Assembly (NCBI RefSeq): GCF_000195315.1
Contig: NC_015389.1
Span: 1 to 64,000 of the forward strand
From: Coriobacterium glomerans PW2
Lineage (GTDB): Bacteria; Actinomycetota; Coriobacteriia; Coriobacteriales; Coriobacteriaceae
Length of the DNA stretch: 64,000 bases
Direction of reading: 5' to 3'
Part shown: piece by piece, positions 19,345 to 27,723 of the stretch
Numbering within the stretch: position 1 is the stretch's first letter
How the letters are laid out: each line of letters opens with the position of its first letter
Notes under the pieces: generated by a model
Told to the model about the DNA's origin: nothing
The model's database searches: none
What the model saw: the letters and a program-made list of their open reading frames with translations, nothing else
Position numbers and translations under genes: made by a program

Positions 19345-21302
19345 GATTCATGATCACACGAAGGTTCCGCGCGATCCTGGCGCTCGAGTGGGCGCTGAGG
19401 GCCTTCGCGCTCGTCTCGCTCATCCTGGCGGCGGCGTCTCCGGCCGGATTCGCGATCGAGCGGCTCGCCTTCGCGATCGAGCTGGCCGTCCTCATGCAGA
19501 TGATCGGCCTCATCCTCGTCATGGGCCCGGCCGCCCGCGCGGCGATGGCCGCCTGCGCGATGCTCGATCGCGATCTGGACCCCGACAGGCTGCTGGCCGA
19601 GACCGCCGGTCGGCCGCGCGCGGCCCTGTGCTGCTGCGCGCTGCCCTGGCTGCACGTGGCGCACCGCCGCGCGCTGGCCCTGGCGCTCACCGGGCGCGCC
19701 GCCGAGGCCGCCTCCGAGCTCGATCTGCTCGAGCGGGCCGCGGCCCGCTCGCTGCTGCGCCAGACCAGGGCGACCGCCGCCGCGCTGGGCTACCACGCCG
19801 CCTCGGTCGCGCTGGACGCGCCGCGCGCCGAGCGGCTCTGGTCGGCGCTGGCGGCCGCCGCGCCAGGCCCGCGCGAGCCGGCGCCCGCGCGGGCCTGCGT
19901 CGGATCGGTCCTGCGGGGTCGCTCGCGGCTCCGAGAGCTGGTCGCCGCCGGCGACTGGGCTCGGCTGGCGGCGCTCTACCGCCGCGCCGCGGACACCGAC
20001 CGCACCGCGCTGGGACGGCTGCTCGCGCTCAGGGGTCTGGCCGCCGCATCGGAGCGCGCCGGCGACGCCGAGGGCGCCGCGCGGGCGCTGCGCGCGATCG
20101 CCGAGGGGGCAGGGGGCCTCTCCGGCCTCGCCGGGCAGGCCCGATCGGCGCTCGCCGGGCAGCGGCGCTGCTTCGCGGGCGACGGCGACTACCCCGTCCG
20201 AGTGCCGATCTCGCCGGCGCTCGCCGCGCCGCGCGCCGATCCCGTCGCCGCCACCTCGCTCGCCCTCGGCGTGGGACCGGAGAGCCTCTCGGCCTCCCTG
20301 GCCCGCCTCGCCGGCAGGATCGGCTTCCGCGCGACGGGCGCCTCCTCCCTCGGGCGCGCGTTCGACGCCTTCACGGCCCGCGCGACGGCGGCTTCTCTCG
20401 CGGAGTTCTGCGTCCTGGCGGCCACCGTCCTGGTCATCCCCCTCGTTCCGCCGAGCGCCGTGATCGATCTCTCGTTCTGGATCTGGTCCGTCATCTTCCT
20501 CTCGATGGCGCTCAACCTCGTCTGCCTGTCCATCTCGTTGCGCCGCGTCCAGGCGGCGATGACGCGCTCCTGCGATCCGGCCGCGCTGCTCGAGGCGACC
20601 GCCGGGCTCACCGCCGCCGACTGGCGGAGATTCCAATCGCCGGGGATCCAGGGCCTCAGGGCGCTCGCGCTCGCCTGGGAGGGCGGGCGCGCCGAGGCGG
20701 AGCGTGAGCTCGCCGACATCCGGGACCTGCGCGCGGCCCTGTGCGCGACGAGGCTGCGGCTGGCGTGCGCGGCCTCGGAGATCGCCCCGGCCGAGGCCCT
20801 CGGCGACGCGCGCTCCCTGCGCATGGCGATCGAGTCGACCCGGGCGCTGCTGGGAGCCCGCCGCGCGCCGCGGGGGGTGGCGGCGCGGCGCGACCCTGAC
20901 GCTCGAGAGCCTCGCCCGCGCCGCGCGCGCCGAGCGCGCCGGCACCCCCGCGGCGCGCCTGGCCTGGGTGCGCTCGGAGCTGTCGGCCGGGGGCCTCGGC
21001 CCGTCTCGGGAGGTCTCCCTGCGCCGCGCCGAGGCGCTGCTGCTCGACGAGCTCTCCGGCGGCTTCTGCGAGCGGGCCGCGCCGGACGCGGACGCGGGGG
21101 CCCTTCGCGAGGAGGCCCTGCGCGGCTGGCGCTTCGTGGCCGAGCGCGGCGGCACCACGCCCTGGGCCGCCGAGGCGCGCGCCCGTCTCGCGGCGCCCTG
21201 CGCGGCGGCGGCCGGCCTGTCGCCCTACCGCCGCCCGCTCCTGCTGGAGGTCGGGCTGTGAGGCCGGGTCGGACCCCCCGCCCCGGGACCCTGCGGTGAC
21301 AT
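19345..21302 (+). repeat. long direct repeat, copy 1 (A1 block)
   Basis: This block and 30843-32798 are direct repeats of about 1.95 kb with roughly 99% identity by eye. Identity begins near the A start codon and ends after GCGGTGACAT, just past the 13-codon stub MRPGRTPRPGTLR that follows each A copy. The two copies differ by one base in two separate G runs. Such repeats allow gene conversion and deletion of the 11.5 kb between them. Confidence 0.85.
19350..21261 (+). pseudogene. A-family membrane/TPR-like protein, copy A1 (G-tract frameshift)
   Basis: A1 begins MITRRFRAILALEWALRAF with AAGGAGA upstream. It has an N-terminal membrane hairpin (residues about 15-70), the motif MLDRDLDPDRLLAET, TPR-like helices (LPWLHVAHRRALALALTG, then AASELDLLERAAA), a second hairpin (about 345-395) and a second motif MTRSCDPAALLEATA with further helices. 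At 20872-20877 a G6 run shifts the frame; with G5, as in copy A4, reading continues through WRRGATLTLESLARAAR to YRRPLLLEVGL, for 636 residues. The array copy A4 differs by about fifteen bases over 1.95 kb and carries the opposite error elsewhere. Function unknown. It may be a true null copy, a phase-variable gene or contain a sequencing error. Confidence 0.7.
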
Positions 21303-21464
21303 CGGGAGCATTCGTCACCGGTCTGCCGTTGGATTCCGGGCCCGCTGCGGCGGGAGCTTTTCAGGGCTGTCGAGTCAGATGACCGGTTCGTTTCGGTCCC
21401 CTTGGCGGGGCGCTCGTACGATCAGACAGGCTGGCGCCACCTCGCCGCCGAGAAAGGAAAGGCC

Positions 21465-24176
21465 ATGATATCACGCGGCTTTCGCGGGGCGCTGGTGCTG
21501 GAACGGACACTGGAGGCGGGCTGGCTGGCACTGCTCGCGGCGACGCTCTTCTTCGCGCCCAGGCTCGATCTGCTCATCATCGGAGCGGTCGTTCTACCGA
21601 TGATCGCTCTCACGCTCGTCGACGCGCTGAGCGCCCGCTGCGCCCTGTCGGCCTGCGCGATCCTGGACCGCGATCTGGACCCTGCCCGGCTGCTGGCCGA
21701 GACGGCGAAGCCCCGCGGGATGCACCCGTCCCTTTGCATGTGGAGCTGGCTGCACGTCGCGCATCGCCGCGCGCTGGCCCTGGCGCTCACCGGAGACGTC
21801 GCCGGAGCCGACCGGGAGCTCGATCTGCTCGAGCGCGTCGCGCTCCGCGCTCCCACGCGCTCGTGCAGGGCCGCCGCGGCGGCCCTGGGCTATCACGCGG
21901 CCTCGGTCGCGCTGGACGCCGAGCGCGCCGAGCGGCTCTGGTCGACGCTGGCGGGGTCGCTTCGGTGCGGGCGCGATCCGCTGATCCCCCGCCGCCCGTT
22001 CGCCGATGCGCTGCTCCAGGGGCGCTCCCGGATCCGCGCGCTGGTCGCCGCCGGCCGCTGGGGGGAGCTCGCGGCCCTGCAGCGGCGGGCCGCGGATACC
22101 GACCGCACCGCGCTGGGTCGGCTGCTCGGGCTGCGTGGTCTGGCCGTGAGCCTGGAGCGCTCAGGCGACGCGGCCGGCGCCGCGCTCACCTGGCGCGAGA
22201 TCGCCGAGGCTGCCGGGGGGCTCACCGGGCTCGCGGATCAGGCGCGAGCTGCGCTGGCCGGCGGCCCGGCGGGTTTCTCCGGCGACGGGGACTACCCCGT
22301 CCCGGCTGCGATCTCGGCCGTGACCGCGCCGCCGCGCCCCGACGAGCCGGTGCCCTCTTCGGCATCGCTGGGGATAGGCCTCGACGGGTTCGAGCGCGCT
22401 CTGCGGGCCTGCGGCGCGATGGCGGGCTGCTGGTCGGGCGGGCGCTCTCGGTGCGCGCGGACCTGCGACGCCCTTGTCGCGAGCGGAGTCGCGCTCAACG
22501 TCTTGGCATGCGCGGCGGTCGTCGCCTACGTGGTGGTCGAGCTCGTTTCTCCCGCCGGCGCGGCGGGCTGGGCGATCTTCGCGGTGCTCGCAGCCGCGCT
22601 GCTCCATCGCTTGCTCATCGTCCTCTACGGACGTCGGCTCACGGCGATGCTCACGCGCTCCTGCGACCCCGCGGCGCTGCTTGCGGAGACCGAGGATATG
22701 GGATCCGCCAGCTGGCAGAGGCTCCCCGCCCCGATCGCGATGTCGTTTCGGGGGACGGTGCTGGCCTGGATGGGCCGGGGCGAGGAGGGCGCCGCGGTCC
22801 TGCGCGACCTGCAGGACATGCGGTTCTTCATGCGCTCGACGCGGGGCCGACTGATCTGCTCCGTCTGCGAGATCCAGCCGTCCGAGGCGACCGGAGACGT
22901 CGGGTCGATGCTCGAGGCGATGCGCTCGACCGAGGTGCTGCTCGGCAGCGCCGACGCCCCTCTGACGGCGCGGCTGATGGCGCGCAGCGTGATGGAGGGT
23001 CTGTCCCGAGCCGCCGCCGCCGAGTGCATCGGTACCATCGAGGCCCGCCTGGCATGGGCGCGAGGCGAGCTGGCCGGCCGGCGCCTGTCGCCGCTCCAGG
23101 AGGTCTCTCTGCGCCGTGCTGAGGCGCTGCTGCTCGACGAGCTGGCCGGCGGCTTCAGCGAGGGCGGGGAGGCCGACGCCGGCCGTCCCGACGCGGCCGT
23201 CCCGCTCGCCGAGGCCCTGCGCGACTGGGCATTCGTGGCCGAGCGCGGCGGCACCACGCCCTGGGTCGCCGAGGCGCGCGCCCGGCTCGCCGCCCCCTCC
23301 GCGGCTGCGGCCGGGCTGCGGCCGTACCGTCGGCCCCTCCTGCTGGAGGTCTGGACATCCAATCCGGTCGGCTCGGTGCGCGCGACCACGACTCGGTCCC
23401 GGGACCGGCGGGTTCCTGCGGCATCGCACCCTCGCCGCAGATTGGGCTGCAGGATCGGATGCGGAGTCTTGCTGCTGCTCCTCGCCTTGCCCGTTGCGCT
23501 GACGATCCGCGTGCTCGTGACGCCGTCGGACGCGACGGACAGGAACATATCGATCGGGATCAGAACCGCCACGGGCGGCGGCCCGCCGGCGACCGACGGG
23601 GTCGACCGCCGGACCTACGCCACGCCGGCCGAGGCGCTGCGCGCCAGCGGCCTGTTCTCCGAGGACAGATTCGTCTCCGATCCGCTGGTGCTGCGCGAGG
23701 ACGACACGCGCGCCTCGGTCATGTTCTTCGTAGCGTCGGACAAGGACGGCCGGTGGCGGGAGTTCAACGTGGTGCGGATGGAGCGCCGCGACGGCCGCTA
23801 CGTCCTCCCGAAGGGCGCGACCTCGTTCAGCTACGTGGACACGGCCATGGGGGGCACAGACCGCTACCCGACGCCGGAGGCGAAGGCGGGTAACGACATA
23901 GTCAACGGCTTCTTCGACAACACGCCGACCCCGGCGGTCGGCCTGCAGTGGTTCGGAGCCTCCGCGGACCCCCGCGTCGGCGAGATGACGGTGCTCGGAC
24001 GCCGTCCGGACGGCGTGGTGCGCCACACCTACGAGGGAACGGACTACTACTGCTGGTACTACGACGACCTCGACGTGATCGGAGCGCTGAGGTCCAGGCG
24101 CGACTTCAGCTTCGACAACTTCACCGTCGGCCAGATCGTGCGCGACCTCAAGATCACCTTCCCGCGCGACCGCTGA
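21465..24176 (+). CDS. A-B fusion protein, copy A2-B (membrane/TPR-like plus ectodomain)
   Basis: The 903-residue product starts at the ATG at 21465 with AAAGGA upstream. Its first about 630 residues follow the A pattern: hairpin 1, ILDRDLDPARLLAET, LHVAHRRALALALTG, hairpin 2 (AYVVVELVSPAGAAGW to LLHRLLIVLYG), LTRSCDPAALLAETE, and the end YRRPLLLEV. From about 660 a B domain follows: basic RRRLGCRIGCGVLLLLL membrane segment, SDATDRNISIGIRT, YATPAEALRASGLF, and the B hallmark YYCWYYDDLDVIGALR near 855. It is therefore predicted to have five membrane segments and an external C-terminal domain. It follows A1 by about 200 bases. It is more divergent from A1 than A4 is. Function unknown. Confidence 0.75.
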   Translation: MISRGFRGALVLERTLEAGWLALLAATLFFAPRLDLLIIGAVVLPMIALTLVDALSARCALSACAILDRDLDPARLLAETAKPRGMHPSLCMWSWLHVAHRRALALALTGDVAGADRELDLLERVALRAPTRSCRAAAAALGYHAASVALDAERAERLWSTLAGSLRCGRDPLIPRRPFADALLQGRSRIRALVAAGRWGELAALQRRAADTDRTALGRLLGLRGLAVSLERSGDAAGAALTWREIAEAAGGLTGLADQARAALAGGPAGFSGDGDYPVPAAISAVTAPPRPDEPVPSSASLGIGLDGFERALRACGAMAGCWSGGRSRCARTCDALVASGVALNVLACAAVVAYVVVELVSPAGAAGWAIFAVLAAALLHRLLIVLYGRRLTAMLTRSCDPAALLAETEDMGSASWQRLPAPIAMSFRGTVLAWMGRGEEGAAVLRDLQDMRFFMRSTRGRLICSVCEIQPSEATGDVGSMLEAMRSTEVLLGSADAPLTARLMARSVMEGLSRAAAAECIGTIEARLAWARGELAGRRLSPLQEVSLRRAEALLLDELAGGFSEGGEADAGRPDAAVPLAEALRDWAFVAERGGTTPWVAEARARLAAPSAAAAGLRPYRRPLLLEVWTSNPVGSVRATTTRSRDRRVPAASHPRRRLGCRIGCGVLLLLLALPVALTIRVLVTPSDATDRNISIGIRTATGGGPPATDGVDRRTYATPAEALRASGLFSEDRFVSDPLVLREDDTRASVMFFVASDKDGRWREFNVVRMERRDGRYVLPKGATSFSYVDTAMGGTDRYPTPEAKAGNDIVNGFFDNTPTPAVGLQWFGASADPRVGEMTVLGRRPDGVVRHTYEGTDYYCWYYDDLDVIGALRSRRDFSFDNFTVGQIVRDLKITFPRDR

Positions 24177-24566
24177 GCCGCGGAGGGGGGGCATCGCCTC
24201 GCACCCGATGAGCGATCCGATCCATGCATCCGTCAGAGGCGGATGGAGCCATGCACATCTTCTGAGATGCCTCCGCAGCGAGCCGATCGTCGCGCGCGGG
24301 TCCTCGATACCTAACGGTCGCGCTCGAGAGAGGGAGATCCCCGCGACGATGCCGTGATCGAATACGCGGGCGAGATATCGAAGAGGGAGTTCATCTGCCG
24401 GCATCCTTCTATCGATGCACATGATCTCCGGCTGCGGCCGAGCGATCGCATGCATCGGCGCGACCGCAGACGTCCTCGTTCGACGCTCGATCGCATGTCC
24501 TCCATGGAATCTCGGAGAGCGGTACGCATCCTGGAGAAGATGCCCGATTGAGTGGTGGCAGTCCGT
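24177..24566. other. gene-free stretch between A2-B and E2
   Basis: About 390 bases with no credible gene on either strand; reading frames here do not resemble any family in the window. A G7 run lies at 24185-24191. The stretch could be decayed sequence but I cannot tie it to a parent gene. Confidence 0.5.
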
Positions 24567-24622
24567 CCGGGAGCGCGCGCCGTCGCGTATACTTGGACGG
24601 AGCGGGCCCGCCGCCGGACCCG
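24567..24622 (+). repeat. conserved promoter-like element, copy 2
   Basis: This copy of the 56-base element at 19188 differs at one base. TATACT at 24589-24594 is the candidate -10 box, and the E2 start codon lies about 50 bases downstream, which makes a promoter role for the E2-E3 unit plausible. Confidence 0.6.
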
Positions 24623-24641
24623 GGCTCGGAGAGGACATCAT

Positions 24642-25601
24642 ATGAATCCGTTTTCCCTCATGCGCCCGAGACGGACCGGGCCGCCCACGGTCTCGACCGC
24701 CGTGTTCTCCTCGACGGACCTCTTCGCGCTGCTCGGCGGCTTCGACCTGGGGTGCTTCGCGGCCTCGCACGGCAGCGTCGACATGCATGTCTTCGAGGAC
24801 CGCGGCATCGGCCCCTGGCGCTCCGCGCTCATCGAGCGCTGGGCACCAACCGGTCTGGTCGACGAGTCGGGGGCGCCGTGCCCCGAGCTGGCCTGGGCGC
24901 TGTCCCCGCTGTCCCCGCCGGGCAGCGTCGTGATGGACGGTGACTACATCACGGAACGCCATCCGATCGACCGCAGGACCGTGGCGGTGTGCGTCGACGC
25001 GGCCGGGGAGCGAGTCACCGGTATCGCGCGGGCCCGCGGGGGCTACCGGCTGGTCCCCTTCGGGCCGGATCGCGCCTCCTGGCCGGCGCGCTTCGAGCGC
25101 GTCTTCGGTCTCGAGCGCTCCTTCCAGAACTCCATGTGGACCCAGCACTACATCGAAGGCGACTTTCGCCTGGACGACGAATCGCTCGCCGATCATCTGA
25201 TCGGCGGAGAGCGCACCGCGCGCGAGTACGCGCTGGAGAAGGGTGTCGACCCCGAGCCCCTGGCGGACCTGGGCCGCGCCTTCCACAACCCGTTTGGGGG
25301 GCTGACCATGAGGACGCTCACGGCGATGAACCTGACGGACTGCTCGTTTCTCGAGGGTCTCGGCTATGTGCTCCCCCATCCCGTCGGCGGCTGGCCCAAA
25401 TCGAAGGTATCGGGGATCCTTCCCGAGAAGGGCTTCATCATGTTCAACGGCTGCGCCCCGCGCCGGGGCTATCCCGAGGACTGGGTGAAGCACTCGGAGT
25501 TCAAGAGCGGCAGCCGCTTCGGGGGCTTCGACTTCATCGGCGAGGGCATGACCCTCATGGACACCGTGCTCACATTCTGCGACTACCCGGAGGGAGACTG
25601 A
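24642..25601 (+). CDS. E-family protein, copy E2
   Basis: E2 is intact at 319 residues (MNPFSLMRPRRTGPPTVSTA). Landmarks shared by the family are VFSSTDLFALLGGFDLGCFA near residue 22, GPWRSALIERWAPTGLVDESG, then CPELAWALSPL (about 60-95), AVCVDAAGERVTGIAR (about 120), FERVFGLE (about 150), ILPEKGFIMFNGC (about 265) and the end GFDFIGEGMTLMDTVLTFCDYPEGD. No signal peptide or membrane segment is evident, so a cytosolic soluble protein is likely. The ATG follows GGAGAGGAC. E3 follows 33 bases downstream in the same direction. Function unknown; the middle resembles the EspG pattern (see findings). Confidence 0.75.
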   Translation: MNPFSLMRPRRTGPPTVSTAVFSSTDLFALLGGFDLGCFAASHGSVDMHVFEDRGIGPWRSALIERWAPTGLVDESGAPCPELAWALSPLSPPGSVVMDGDYITERHPIDRRTVAVCVDAAGERVTGIARARGGYRLVPFGPDRASWPARFERVFGLERSFQNSMWTQHYIEGDFRLDDESLADHLIGGERTAREYALEKGVDPEPLADLGRAFHNPFGGLTMRTLTAMNLTDCSFLEGLGYVLPHPVGGWPKSKVSGILPEKGFIMFNGCAPRRGYPEDWVKHSEFKSGSRFGGFDFIGEGMTLMDTVLTFCDYPEGD

Positions 25602-25634
25602 GATGGCGAGAGGATCTGATAGAGAGGACCGCGC

Positions 25635-26597
25635 ATGGACCCGTTCTTCTTCCTGAGGCCCCGCGAGGAGGAGCCCCTGACGCTGCAGACCGCCGTGTTC
25701 ACCCCCCAAGAGGTCTTCACCCTCATGGACGGTGGCTTCGAGCTGGGCATGTTCGCGGCTCATCAGATGAACATCAATATGCGTTTCTACAAAAGCCACG
25801 GCCTCGGTCCCTGGCGCGAAGCGCTGATCGAGCGGCTGGCCCCCGCCGGCCTCATGGACCGCTCCGGCGAGCCGTGCCCCGAGCTGGCCGAGGCGCTCGC
25901 TCCGCTCCGCTCGCTGGGCTCCTTCGTCGGCGACGGCGACCTGGTCGATATGGACACCACCCGCGACGTCCGCTCGTGTGTGGTCTCGGTGGATGAAACG
26001 TGGTCCAGAGCGACGGCGGTGGTGCGCGCGCACGGGGGCTTCAGACTCGTGCCGTTCGGTCCGGACCGATCCTGGTGGCCGGTGATCTTCGAGCGCGTCT
26101 TCAGGCTGGAGGGCAGGTACCTGCCCTCGAAATGGTCCCAGCACGAGATTCACGGCGGCTTCAAGCGAAAAGATGAGGAGTTCGACCATGCTCTGCGCGG
26201 CGGCGAGCGGGCGGCGCGGGCATACTGCGAGGCGCACGGGGTGGACCCGGCCCCCCTGGTCGATCTCGTGCTCTCGCGCAGACGCGGCTTCAGGGGACCG
26301 TCGGGTATCAGTATGTACGCCTACCGGATCGTCGGCTGCGAGCTGCCGAAGAACCTGCCTTGTCGCATGCCTGTGCCAGAATCGGGCAAGTCTCGATCGA
26401 GGTTCTCGGTGGTCTATCCTCAGAAAGGCTTCGTAATCTTCTTCGGCTGCTCGCCGCTGCCCGATTTCCCCGATGACTGGTCCAAGCACCCCGAGCTTCG
26501 CGACGCCTGCCGCTATAAGGGCTTCGACTTCCTCGCGGCAGACGAGCCTCTGATGGACAACGTGCTCGGGTTCTGCGACTACCCGGAGGAGGACTGA
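25635..26597 (+). CDS. E-family protein, copy E3
   Basis: E3 is intact at 320 residues (MDPFFFLRPREEEPLTLQTA). It aligns with E2 throughout: VFTPQEVFTLMDGGFELGMFA, GPWREALIERLAPAGLMDRSG and CPELAEALAPL, FERVFRLEGRYLPSKWSQHE, PQKGFVIFFGCSPLPDFPDDW, and GFDFLAADEPLMDNVLGFCDYPEED. It carries a distinct middle (RRRGFRGPSGISMYAYRIVG). The start has GAGAGGACC upstream. A 24-codon stub follows at once, where intact units carry the cc gene, and the convergent Y2 gene lies beyond. Confidence 0.75.
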   Translation: MDPFFFLRPREEEPLTLQTAVFTPQEVFTLMDGGFELGMFAAHQMNINMRFYKSHGLGPWREALIERLAPAGLMDRSGEPCPELAEALAPLRSLGSFVGDGDLVDMDTTRDVRSCVVSVDETWSRATAVVRAHGGFRLVPFGPDRSWWPVIFERVFRLEGRYLPSKWSQHEIHGGFKRKDEEFDHALRGGERAARAYCEAHGVDPAPLVDLVLSRRRGFRGPSGISMYAYRIVGCELPKNLPCRMPVPESGKSRSRFSVVYPQKGFVIFFGCSPLPDFPDDWSKHPELRDACRYKGFDFLAADEPLMDNVLGFCDYPEED

Positions 26598-26598
26598 G

Positions 26599-26673
26599 AT
26601 GGATCAGCGACAGCTCTGGCAAGAGGCGAAGCGGAAAGAGGACGCGCGCCTATCCAAGTCGGCGCCGCTGTGA
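26599..26673 (+). pseudogene. short stub in the position of the cc gene
   Basis: A 24-codon frame, MDQRQLWQEAKRKEDARLSK and four more residues, starts two bases after the E3 stop, exactly where the cc gene starts after E1. Charged helical character fits a truncated cc gene, but similarity is too short to prove it. The downstream DUF4176 member of the unit is missing here. Confidence 0.35.
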
Positions 26674-26695
26674 TCGATCTTGTGCGAGGCCTCAC

Positions 26696-27328
26696 TCAGA
26701 TCTCTCCCCGTCTCCCGCGCTCGATCATGCGGTTCAGCTCTCTGGCCAGACGTCGGGCGGAGGCGCCCCCGAGTGCGCGAGCGGGTATGTAGACGTCCTC
26801 GTAGGAGTCCGGGCCCGCTCCGCGCAGCAGATAGCCGACGCCCGCGAGGTCGCGCAACGCACCAGCCTGTCCCGCTGCGCTCAGCACGGTGACCGAGCCG
26901 CGCGAGGCCACGGCTCGCCGCCAGCGCCTCCAGGGCCCCGGTATCGTCGCGAGACGATCGTCGGGGGCTCCGTCGGCCCCGCAGCGGACGGTGACACCCT
27001 GCGGTCCGATCTCGACGACCTGCCGGCAGGTCGCCTCCCCGGGGCGCGCCCCGTGGGTCAAGAGATAGGATCTGACCTGAGCGGCCCGACCGGCGCGCAC
27101 GGTGGGGAACCGTCCCATCGCCGCCGGAATCAAGAACAGCAGGCTCAGGGACCACATCCCGAAGGCTTGCACGGGACCCTGTCCCAACCCGATGAAGCCG
27201 GTGAGGATCATCCAGCCGGTCATGCCGGCGAACAGCGGTCGGGCGCGGGCGCCCTCGCGTATCCCGTGGTAGCGGTAGAAGTCCTCCTCGCCCAGACGGC
27301 ATTCGAACGAGACCGGCAGCTCCATCAT
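26696..27328 (-). CDS. YcxB-like membrane protein, Y2
   Basis: The start is placed at 27328 (MMELPVSFECRLGEEDFYRY), preceded by GGGGAG on the coding strand; a longer reading to 27490 has no family support. The 210-residue product has two hydrophobic segments (TGWMILTGFIGLGQ and FGMWSLSLLFLIPAAM) and ends with EDVYIPARALGGASARRLARELNRMI, matching Y1. IVEIGPQGVTVRC in the middle also matches Y1 (IVEIDEEGVRLRC). It is convergent to E2-E3. A TATCCT hexamer on the coding strand about 50 bases upstream may be its -10 box. Confidence 0.7.
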   Translation of the reverse strand: MMELPVSFECRLGEEDFYRYHGIREGARARPLFAGMTGWMILTGFIGLGQGPVQAFGMWSLSLLFLIPAAMGRFPTVRAGRAAQVRSYLLTHGARPGEATCRQVVEIGPQGVTVRCGADGAPDDRLATIPGPWRRWRRAVASRGSVTVLSAAGQAGALRDLAGVGYLLRGAGPDSYEDVYIPARALGGASARRLARELNRMIERGRRGEI

Positions 27329-27515
27329 GGCATCTCCCCTCGCAGACGGCCCCGGCGGGGCAGCGGATCCCATCAGGATAGCATGGCGCGCCCGTAGAGG
27401 GTGCGAGCAGCGACGTTCTCGACGGGAGGGCATCGGGCTCTGTCCTCGGAGCGAACTCGGGTGCCCGAATCGCTCCGACTCGCGTCCCATATCGCTTTGT
27501 ATTGAAGGATTGCGC

Positions 27516-27550
27516 TATACTCTGCGACGAGGAGTCAGACCGGGGGGGGG
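27516..27550 (+). promoter_or_regulatory. candidate promoter with G9 run in the leader
   Basis: TATACT at 27516-27521 is a good -10 hexamer; no strong -35 box is visible. A run of nine G (27542-27550) follows about 20 bases downstream, in the leader of the A-B block that starts at 27619. Confidence 0.4.
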
Positions 27551-27618
27551 TGGGACGAGGCGTGCCCGACCGACCCGATGCCGGCTGGATTCGCGGAATG
27601 CGAGTAAGAGGGAGAATC

Positions 27619-27723
27619 ATGATCACACGAATGCTCCGCGCGACTCCCGCGCTCGAGCGGGCCCTCAGGTCACGTCCGCTCTCGTCCTGCCGCCGCTCGC
27701 TGCCGCCGGAGGCCGCGCTGTGA
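27619..27723 (+). pseudogene. A-family relic: in-frame junction of first and last codons
   Basis: The 34-codon frame starts MITRMLRATPALERALRS, the beginning of an A protein, and ends LSSCRRSLPPEAAL, which aligns codon by codon in the same frame with the A end LSPYRRPLLLEVGL. The DNA continues TGAGGCCGGGT exactly as after A1 and A4. About 1.8 kb of an A gene has been removed without loss of frame. It has GGGAGAATC before its ATG and could be translated. Its stop overlaps the GTG start of A3-B. Confidence 0.65.

Noticed and set aside
19095-21158. 687-codon minus-strand frame opposite A1
   Set aside because: The same antisense frame appears opposite A4 only because the DNA is duplicated; the sequence is low-complexity and lacks a ribosome-binding site.
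22161-26489. Open reading frame of 1442 codons on the minus strand
   Set aside because: It spans A2-B, the gap, E2 and E3 antisense. High GC content makes long mirror frames common, composition is Arg/Gly/Ala-rich without domain pattern, and the plus-strand frames have paralogues.
27327-27719. 131-codon N-terminal extension of A3-B
   Set aside because: The upstream part is non-conserved, covers the Y2 promoter region and the A relic in another frame; the GTG at 27720 has a proper ribosome-binding site.
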